Assembly: GCA_041740995.1 (NCBI GenBank)
Contig: JBGSKY010000284.1
Location: 1 to 22,266 of the forward strand
Reading direction: 5' to 3'
Length of the DNA stretch: 22,266 nt
DNA from: JBGSKY01 sp041740995
Lineage (GTDB): Bacteria > Planctomycetota > Planctomycetia > Pirellulales > Pirellulaceae
Below the pieces are notes generated by a model. It made no database searches, was not told the DNA's origin, and saw only the letters and a list, made by a program, of their open reading frames with translations. The translations under genes were made by a program, and so were the position numbers. Shown piece by piece: positions 1-6,124 of this stretch (position 1 is its first letter; each line of letters begins with the position of its first letter).

Positions 1-417
1 GAGTACTTCAAGCACCCGCTTTTCGGAAGCCTGCTTCGAACATTTCAAGCGATTCCCACGACCCGAAGCGGCAGCGACAATTCAGCAACTAAGCAGGCCG
101 TCCGCTTGGCCAGTGAAGGTCGGCTGGTAGGCATGTTTCCTGAAGGAAGATTAAATCGGACCAGATCACCATTGGTTTCGGTCCGACCAGGTGTTTTTCT
201 TATCGCTCGAAAAGCAGAAGTTCCAATTATTCCACTTTGGATTCGTGGTGCTCCAATAGGTCAAGATGTTTGGAACCCAATCTTCATGCCAGCTTTCGTT
301 CAGATCAAGATTGGTGAGGCTTTACCGGTTCCAAACGAGTTTCAACAGACCAGTCGCGAATTGCAGTCGCAATGGCTACAAACAAAGATGTTACAACAAA
401 AGTTCGGTCAAAATTGA
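1..417 (+). CDS. PlsC-type 1-acyl-glycerol-3-phosphate acyltransferase, C-terminal part (5' end outside window)
   Basis: The reading frame is open from base 1, so the gene starts upstream and only the last 138 residues are visible. The visible part holds two acyltransferase landmarks: FPEGR (residues 48-52 of the fragment), the glycerol-phosphate-binding block III of the PlsC/LPLAT family, and a VPIIPLWI strand (block IV). The catalytic HX4D block would lie upstream of the window and cannot be checked. Members of the family transfer an acyl chain to lysophosphatidic acid or a related acceptor at the cytoplasmic membrane, as a step in phospholipid synthesis. The fragment ends with a TGA stop, and a strong hairpin begins about 40 bases downstream. 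Family assignment is fairly secure, but the exact acceptor cannot be told from the fragment. Confidence 0.85.
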   Translation, partial: EYFKHPLFGSLLRTFQAIPTTRSGSDNSATKQAVRLASEGRLVGMFPEGRLNRTRSPLVSVRPGVFLIARKAEVPIIPLWIRGAPIGQDVWNPIFMPAFVQIKIGEALPVPNEFQQTSRELQSQWLQTKMLQQKFGQN

Positions 418-457
418 ATTCGGCTAGCCGCTTCCTCGTGCTTGACTGGGTAAGTTA

Positions 458-511
458 CCGAAAAGGGGTCTGACCTTCTCCGTTGCTCCGAAAGGTCAGA
501 CCCCTTTTCGG
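458..511. repeat. REPIN-like palindrome with a perfect 20-bp stem
   Basis: Bases 458-477 are perfectly complementary to 492-511, leaving a 14-base loop. Each arm carries GGTCTGACC or GGTCAGACC, which can itself fold as a small GGTC/GACC hairpin, so two REP-like units face each other. GGGGTC-GACC palindromes of this style are known as dispersed REP/REPIN elements mobilised in trans by Y1 (RAYT) transposases. No such transposase is in the window. No T-tract follows either arm, so it is not a classical terminator, although it could still block readthrough from the acyltransferase gene into the TPR gene. Confidence 0.7.
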
Positions 512-531
512 AGAAGCTCAAAGAGTGATTG

Positions 532-1893
532 ATGAACAATTCTTCAAATTTGAATCCCGGCAAAGACACAAATCTTCCCACTCGCAGATTGATTAATCGC
601 AAGCCGAAGATGTCGCCTAAAGCACTAACTTTCATAGAGCGAATTAGACTCGTCTGCTTAGTGTTTGCGTTAGTCGGTGTTTCAATATATGCCTATCGTC
701 GTTACCAATGGCACAACGCGACTTCGGCAATTTATCGATTGTTAGAAAACGAGGATTCGCGAACGGCGCTCGAACGCTTGCGTCAATTGGACGAATTATG
801 GGGGCCCAGCGGTGAGTCTAGTTTTCTGCGAGGTCGAGCATATCGATATCTAAACAATGTCGAACTCGCAGACCGGTCATTTAATCAAGCACTCGTGGCA
901 AAGTACAACGCCGAACGCTTGCATCACGAACAATTGTTGCTCGATGTTCAGTGCGTAATGCCGCAGATTTCACAAAACGTTGTCGATCAGGTCCTGAGTT
1001 CTTATCAAGCTCCACTAGCGGAGAATGGAACCGCTTTGACTAGAGGATTTTTGCGTTTGCGAAAGATCGATGCAACTCTGTTGGTCCTGGGTATCTGGAA
1101 AAACGAAGAGCCGGATTCAGATCGGATAAACTACCTCTCGGGCCTGCTAGCAAATCAGTCGCAGCTCTTTAGCGATGCTCTGGCTTTATTTGAAAAGGCG
1201 CATCAAACCAACGGCAACTACATCCCAACGTGGATTGAATTAGCAAAGGCGTATTGGCACGACAATCAGATTGAAAAAGCTCGCGAGTATTTCGCAATGT
1301 ACAACGCGAAATGCCCAGACGATCCCGAAGGCGAGGGCGGTTTGATTCAATCCATGTTGGCTCTGAAAGAATTTGAAGCCGTAAACAAGTTGTTTGAAAA
1401 TCGAAATGAACCCTTAGATCTCAACAGTCAAGCGAGAATCTTTCGAGCGGAAGCGTATTTGGGGGTGGACCAAGCAGAGAAAGCACTGCAAGTTTTGCAA
1501 GCTGTGCTTCGTGAGTGGCCCGACGATATTCGTGGCAATGAAATAGCGTTGGAGGCCTCCAAGCGACTCGAAAATTCTGCGGACATCGAAAAGTACAGCA
1601 AGCGATTGGAAAGTGCCGCTGAGGCCCGCTCAAAGATTCTCGAACTTCGTTCGACCGTCGCTTCTGAACCAGCGAACGCTTCGACTCGATATGAGCTTGG
1701 TCATGCGTTGATGAATTATGAGTCGCGAAACGAAGGTTTCCAAGAACTGCAAACTGCGATCATTATCGACCCGTCTTTAGTCGCCGCCCATGAAGATTTA
1801 ATGCACTTTTATATGATTGCCGGTAATCCAAATGCTGCCGCATTCCACCGCCAACAAATCGCTTCGCGAACTCAGGCGACGCCGTCCAATTAA
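532..1893 (+). CDS. Membrane-anchored TPR-repeat protein
   Basis: This is a 453-residue protein if started at the ATG at 532; a TTG directly in front (529) is a less likely start. A basic N-terminal stretch is followed by one hydrophobic helix at about residues 40-56 (LVCLVFALVGVSIYAY), then a long soluble helical region. The helix is probably a signal anchor that places the rest outside the cytoplasm. From about residue 65 onwards there are repeated helix pairs with TPR-like spacing and residues, clearest at roughly 200-340 and 380-440 (for example ALFEKAHQTNGNYIPTWIEL and the ELGHALMNYES helix). TPR arrays bind partner proteins, but no catalytic domain is visible and the partner is unknown. 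The REPIN-like hairpin ends about 20 bases before the start and the ribosome-binding site is weak. It is probably transcribed independently of the acyltransferase gene. Confidence 0.8.
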   Translation: MNNSSNLNPGKDTNLPTRRLINRKPKMSPKALTFIERIRLVCLVFALVGVSIYAYRRYQWHNATSAIYRLLENEDSRTALERLRQLDELWGPSGESSFLRGRAYRYLNNVELADRSFNQALVAKYNAERLHHEQLLLDVQCVMPQISQNVVDQVLSSYQAPLAENGTALTRGFLRLRKIDATLLVLGIWKNEEPDSDRINYLSGLLANQSQLFSDALALFEKAHQTNGNYIPTWIELAKAYWHDNQIEKAREYFAMYNAKCPDDPEGEGGLIQSMLALKEFEAVNKLFENRNEPLDLNSQARIFRAEAYLGVDQAEKALQVLQAVLREWPDDIRGNEIALEASKRLENSADIEKYSKRLESAAEARSKILELRSTVASEPANASTRYELGHALMNYESRNEGFQELQTAIIIDPSLVAAHEDLMHFYMIAGNPNAAAFHRQQIASRTQATPSN

Positions 1894-2006
1894 CTCGCAT
1901 ACCATGCGCTGTTTAAAGTTTGGCAACTTAAAACCGTTTACAGCAAGCGTTTCAAAGGCGCATATTGATGGAACGGTTCCAAAAGGCCCTTCGTTAATTC
2001 TTTAGT

Positions 2007-2029
2007 TCGGCGCATAAAAAAAGCGCCGA
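2007..2029. terminator. Candidate bidirectional terminator hairpin
   Basis: TCGGCGC (2007-2013) pairs with GCGCCGA (2023-2029) around an A-rich loop. It lies between the convergent TPR gene and the small KPAA gene, a sensible place for a shared terminator. The T/A run is in the loop, not after the stem, so this is a weak call. Confidence 0.25.
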
Positions 2030-2131
2030 TTTCGGAAGCAGTGAAATCGACGCATGTCACACTTTGAAACGCCCGACATCCTTGGCCTATCGATTGAATC
2101 GAAAGTTGGAACGTCGGAAATTTCAAACAAG

Positions 2132-2230
2132 TTACTTCTTCTTTGCTTTTGCAGCAGGCTTTGCAGTCTTTGCAGGAGCAGGCTTAGCAGCAGCAGGCTT
2201 AGCAGCAGGTTTTGCGGCAGGTTTTGCCAT
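2132..2230 (-). CDS. 32-residue Lys/Pro/Ala-repeat microprotein, histone H1-tail-like
   Basis: The minus strand reads ATG at 2230 to TAA at 2132 and encodes 32 residues made almost only of Ala, Lys and Pro. It begins MAKPAAKPAAKPAAAKP and ends in AKAKKK, with a single Thr as the only other residue. A good ribosome-binding site (GAGGA, about 8 bases before the ATG) decides the start. The composition matches the basic AKP-rich tails of bacterial histone H1-like proteins (HctB and AlgP type), which bind DNA or RNA by charge. Here there is only the tail and no folded domain. Its net charge is about +10. The gene is convergent with the TPR gene and divergent from the deaminase gene. A nucleoid or RNA-binding role is inference. 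The frame could in principle be a chance translation of a short repeat, but the RBS, clean start and Lys-rich end argue for a real gene. Confidence 0.65.
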   Translation of the reverse strand: MAKPAAKPAAKPAAAKPAPAKTAKPAAKAKKK

Positions 2231-2517
2231 AATAACAATCCTCGTCTTTATTCCTGTAGATCAGACATTCGCTACCTGCGAATGACACTGTCTACTTGAT
2301 CCTCCTAGCTTGAAGATTTTGCCTATCCGTTGCAATATCGACTTCGTAAACGTTTCAAAGATTCTGCAATTTTTTTCCGCGATCGATTCGCGTTTTGAAC
2401 AAGTCATAAAAATTTTGGATTTGTAGTCTTATCTCGCTGCTGCTTTACGTTCGTCATTCGTGATCTAGAATGACGTTGCTTTGGAAGTAGATAAATGCTT
2501 TTGGAAGAAATGAAAGT
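2231..2517. other. Divergent intergenic region between the KPAA microprotein and the deaminase
   Basis: About 290 AT-rich bases without a gene. They hold the RBS of the minus-strand microprotein at the left edge, a small CGCGA/TCGCG hairpin near 2379, and the 8-bp inverted repeat at 2452-2475. Promoters for both neighbours should lie here, but I found no convincing -35/-10 pair. Confidence 0.5.
2452..2475. repeat. 8-bp inverted repeat upstream of the deaminase gene
   Basis: CGTCATTC (2452-2459) and GAATGACG (2468-2475) are exact reverse complements separated by 8 bases and end 42 bases before the deaminase start codon. The arrangement fits a dimeric repressor operator or a 5' UTR hairpin. 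No T-tract follows it. Confidence 0.45.
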
Positions 2518-2955
2518 ATGGACGTTTTCCTTCAGGCTGCGATAGACGAAGCTCGGCTTGGTCTAGCGGAGGGCGGAATCCCGATCGGCTCAGTTCTAGT
2601 AATCGACAACGAAATTGTTGGACGAGGTCATAATCGTCGTGTTCAGAGTGGTAGCGCAATACTTCATGCAGAGATGGACTGTTTGGAAAATGCAGGCCGA
2701 CTGACGGCCAAACAGTACTTACAAGCAACGCTCTATTCAACGCTCTCACCATGCGATATGTGTAGCGGCACGGCACTGCTTTACAAAATCCCGCAGGTTA
2801 TCATCGGCGAAAATGTGACCTTCCAAGGCCCTGAAGACTACTTGCGAAGTCGCGGCGTCAAATTGATGATTCTAAAAAATGAAGAATGCATCGAGCTGAT
2901 GCGAGCATTTATCGCAGATAAACCCGAGCTCTGGAACGAAGACATCGGCGTTTAG
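2518..2955 (+). CDS. Cytidine/deoxycytidylate-deaminase-fold enzyme, fungal-type cytosine deaminase
   Basis: This 145-residue protein is a complete member of the zinc-dependent nucleobase deaminase superfamily. The Zn-binding and catalytic residues are H50 and E52 in HAEMD, and C79 and C82 in SPCDMC. Its likeness to yeast cytosine deaminase Fcy1 runs over the whole length: EGGIPIGSVL near the N-terminus, GRGHNRR, TLYSTLSPCDMCSGT, the GENVTF stretch, and a C-terminus of the form KPELWNEDIGV, close to the end of the yeast enzyme. The likely reaction is hydrolytic deamination of cytosine to uracil in pyrimidine salvage, in the cytoplasm. The usual bacterial CodA is an unrelated amidohydrolase, so this is the less common type in bacteria. 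A purine or guanine deaminase activity cannot be excluded without structure or assay. The start follows GGAAG by about 11 bases. Confidence 0.88.
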   Translation: MDVFLQAAIDEARLGLAEGGIPIGSVLVIDNEIVGRGHNRRVQSGSAILHAEMDCLENAGRLTAKQYLQATLYSTLSPCDMCSGTALLYKIPQVIIGENVTFQGPEDYLRSRGVKLMILKNEECIELMRAFIADKPELWNEDIGV

Positions 2956-3033
2956 CATTTCGTCGCAACACGCTCTTGATTTAGTCCAGGACCTGTACTG
3001 GCTTACTCGAACTTTCCAGAACAGTTTGATTGG

Positions 3034-6000
3034 CTACTCCACCGTCGCTAACGGGAAGGACGGAATCCGACCTCGCTCGGTTACCGGATGCTGGCGACCG
3101 CCAGTTAATTCCTTCACCCTTGCGGTAACATAAGCGTCGATTTCAGATATTTCTAAAATTGAATCATTGTTCAGATCACATGGCAGTGTAATCGCGCTCG
3201 GTACGCTAGGGCTATGTCGCCCCGAAAATGCTTCAATTAAAGCCAATGCAAACGCACCGTGGCCCCAAACATCGTCCTCCAAGCTTTCTTCTTTCCCAGT
3301 TGAACTAGTCATTACAACCACGCCCGAGCTGATGCTTGTCAATTCCGCGACAGCATCGTTAATCGCTAACGATGTCGACTTCGTCCGCTGAGTCGATGGC
3401 CCTAAAACTCCTGCTGCATGGCAAGTGTCCATGCAGAGCACGACCTTGCAAGGCAGGTCGGCCAGTGGTTGCGTAAACGTGCTAAAGCGAATTCCGTAGA
3501 CGGATGTTTCGGTCGGATCATGGTCATGAGGACAAAAAAAGTACTCGCCATTATCAATGTCACCATGACCGGAAACTATGACGATCGCGACGTCATTCTG
3601 GGTTACATTTCGCCTTAGATTTGTCATGGCCCGCTTGATATTGCGATCGGTTACATCCGAATCAATGAGCAAATCGGTCACAACTGACGCATAAAATCCA
3701 CCACCCTGAGCTTGGAGAGTTTTCGCCAACACACGAATGTCTTCACCAGGAAAACTTAAATCTAGCTCAGAATCGGCATACTTCGAAACACCGATTCCCA
3801 GCACGTACAACGTCGGCTTTGTGACCGCTTGAGATTCTCGTATCACTTCCACTTTGGCCGGGACGCTCGACGCAAATTGAGTGCGAGCTACGACTTCGAT
3901 TGAGTTGCGACCGGGTACCAATTGAATTTCAAGGCTGAATGGAACTTCATCATTTTGATTATTTGCTTTTTGAACGCGCTCATTGACCGAAAATCCTTTG
4001 GTATTGGAAGTGGCAGGACGTCCATTCACCAATATTCGCACATCTTTTATCGGCTCGGCGCCAACTGAACGTGCCAATCCATTTAGGGGCACGCTCGCTC
4101 TATTGGTGCGATCACCGTCCGTCGGAGAATTGATTTGTACTGTCGGAACGGCTAGTTGATCGCGATCTGTTGCGATATCGATCTTTCTGTCGATTTTGCT
4201 GTTGTTTTGTTCTTTCGCAACCAAAGCAAGAGCTTTTTCAACACTTCTTGTTTTAAAAATATTGCGTACAACTTCAGGTCGGCGAAATGTCTGCGAGTAC
4301 TGCCACGCGGCAGCAAATGTTGGCGTTTCCTCGACCGAACCGTTGAGATGCCAACCGAGCATTTCATCCGCGCCAGGCGAACCGGTATAGTAGCCAGCGT
4401 TGGACCACGCTATCCAATCTCGACCATCGCGAGCAATGAAAAAGTTAAGGAACGATGACACATTTTGATCTTTGTCCGCATCAGCATAAATGTCCCACAT
4501 TCGAACTATTTGGTCACCGCTAGCGGACAACAATGTCTTACCGTCTGGGCTAAGTGAGACGGCCCAGATCGAGCCTGTATGACCCGCAAAATTCTTTACA
4601 AATCCACCAGTCTGAACATCAAACATCGTCAGAAAAAAATCCGAGCCGACGATGATGTACTTTCCATCTTTGGTAAAGGTGTAGCATAAATTTCTCTGCG
4701 GAGAATATTGCTGGATCGTCGAAAGTAACGAACCGTTTCGATAGATGTAAAGAAGGCTTTCGTTATTCTGGTCGCGTTCTGCAACAAGACCGGCTGTAGC
4801 ATCGAGTCGACGATTCCAGACGGTCCACGTATTCGCTGTTGGCTCACCGAGCGAAAACGTCTCTAAATCAAATGAATGAACCAACGGATGATCGTAGTTT
4901 AAATCGTTGCTCTGACCATTCGTCTGGCCACATGCAAACTCATTACCTTCGGCGTTAAATGCGCAAGCGAATATAGAACCGCCCCGACCAGTGATCTTAG
5001 AATACTCTTTGCCGCTCAACGAATCCCAAAGACATATTTCATGGGCATCGCCTCCAGCGCTGGCGATCAAATACGATCCCTGCTGACTCTTTCTTTTTGA
5101 AATAGCGATTGCCGTCACCGTGTTATTGTTTCCACCATTGGTTGCGACAACCTTTCCGCTTGGCAACTCCCAAACGGTTGATCCTCCGCGATTAAAGTTC
5201 GTCGCATCGGCAGCGACAAGAAACTTACTGTCAAAAGTAAACGCCAACATAGGCGGATAAATGCCTTCACCAGATTTCTTTGCAATCGTTGCTAGGAAGT
5301 CGCCATTTTGTTTCCACAATCGAACTTTGCGGTCGCTCGAACCAGTCGCGATACAGCGTCCATCGTATGAAGAATCAAAGGTGATAAAAAAGCTTTCCTG
5401 TACGCCGAAGGTCTTTTGGACTCGAGCACCTTGGCTTGTCAGTTCGCACAATTTTGCAGTCTTGTCCTCTGCGACCGATAGAAACCGACGAGTGCCGCCT
5501 GAATTGAGAAAGTCCGCTCTGTAGATTTGCCCTTGATGTTCTGTTAGCTTCAAAATTTTAAATTTTCGATTGTTCCCAGAGAGCCACGGCTTGAGGTCCC
5601 AAACGGCTATCGCTTCAGATGCAGCGAGTAATAGTTCGCCATCATCAGAGAACGAAATGGATGATGGAATTCCACTAAGGCCAGACAGCGACGCCAATAA
5701 TTCGCCGGATTTAAAATCAAGAATCCTAATCTCGAGATCTGGAAAAGCGCCGCCGATCGCGAGCAACTTACCGTCTGGAGAAATGCTACCCGCATAGATG
5801 GCACCGACGGCGCCTTCGCCGATGGTCGTTCGCAACGTCCGAGCGAGTACAGGTTGTGAAGGATCTTCAACGTTCCAAACGCGTACCACCTTATCTCCGC
5901 ATCCAGAGATTAATTCCGATCCATCCGGCGAGAAATCTACCCAATTTGAAGACGAAGTATTGCCTCCTGTTTCGAGCTGAAGGATTGGTCCAACGTCCGC

Positions 6001-6108
6001 TGGTAGACTGTTTAAGACAGTAAAGGATGAAAAAATGCAAATGGACGCGAACGTTATTGCAATTTTTGCGCTACGGGCGGAGAAGGAATTCAAAGAAGAG
6101 TAAAACAT
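3034..6108 (-). CDS. Exported WD40-repeat protein with C-terminal caspase-like peptidase (C14) domain
   Basis: This 1024-residue protein starts with a signal peptide (hydrophobic stretch about 15-33, possible cleavage after SLPA near 37). Residues about 45-590 form a long WD40 array with typical ends such as VRVWNV, VRLWKQ and VRMWDIY. A conserved linker with DWIAWSNAGYYTGSPG follows, then a beta-sandwich-like region at about 650-760 (VRILVNGRPA, LVPGRNSIEVVAR). The caspase p20-like domain starts near 765 (LYVLGIGVSKY). Both catalytic residues are present: H848 in SGHGD and C896 in MDTCHA. Near the C-terminus residues 978-989 (DLNNDSILEISE) match an EF-hand-like loop. It is predicted to act outside the cytoplasm as a Cys protease whose WD40 part recruits a partner. 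It is last in a five-gene cluster, 16 bases after the DUF4384 gene. The ligand-binding role of the loop is inference. Confidence 0.92.
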   Translation of the reverse strand: MFYSSLNSFSARSAKIAITFASICIFSSFTVLNSLPADVGPILQLETGGNTSSSNWVDFSPDGSELISGCGDKVVRVWNVEDPSQPVLARTLRTTIGEGAVGAIYAGSISPDGKLLAIGGAFPDLEIRILDFKSGELLASLSGLSGIPSSISFSDDGELLLAASEAIAVWDLKPWLSGNNRKFKILKLTEHQGQIYRADFLNSGGTRRFLSVAEDKTAKLCELTSQGARVQKTFGVQESFFITFDSSYDGRCIATGSSDRKVRLWKQNGDFLATIAKKSGEGIYPPMLAFTFDSKFLVAADATNFNRGGSTVWELPSGKVVATNGGNNNTVTAIAISKRKSQQGSYLIASAGGDAHEICLWDSLSGKEYSKITGRGGSIFACAFNAEGNEFACGQTNGQSNDLNYDHPLVHSFDLETFSLGEPTANTWTVWNRRLDATAGLVAERDQNNESLLYIYRNGSLLSTIQQYSPQRNLCYTFTKDGKYIIVGSDFFLTMFDVQTGGFVKNFAGHTGSIWAVSLSPDGKTLLSASGDQIVRMWDIYADADKDQNVSSFLNFFIARDGRDWIAWSNAGYYTGSPGADEMLGWHLNGSVEETPTFAAAWQYSQTFRRPEVVRNIFKTRSVEKALALVAKEQNNSKIDRKIDIATDRDQLAVPTVQINSPTDGDRTNRASVPLNGLARSVGAEPIKDVRILVNGRPATSNTKGFSVNERVQKANNQNDEVPFSLEIQLVPGRNSIEVVARTQFASSVPAKVEVIRESQAVTKPTLYVLGIGVSKYADSELDLSFPGEDIRVLAKTLQAQGGGFYASVVTDLLIDSDVTDRNIKRAMTNLRRNVTQNDVAIVIVSGHGDIDNGEYFFCPHDHDPTETSVYGIRFSTFTQPLADLPCKVVLCMDTCHAAGVLGPSTQRTKSTSLAINDAVAELTSISSGVVVMTSSTGKEESLEDDVWGHGAFALALIEAFSGRHSPSVPSAITLPCDLNNDSILEISEIDAYVTARVKELTGGRQHPVTERGRIPSFPLATVE

Positions 6109-6124
6109 CTCAGATGTGCCGATT

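Noticed and set aside
458..511. Rho-independent terminator for the acyltransferase gene
   Set aside because: The stem is strong, but no U-tract follows it on either strand; the nested GGTC-GACC palindromes fit a REPIN better.
2064..2285. Plus-strand frame with Ala/Phe/Gly repeats facing the microprotein
   Set aside because: It is the shadow of the KPAA repeat read on the other strand; the minus-strand frame has a proper RBS and a sensible start and end.
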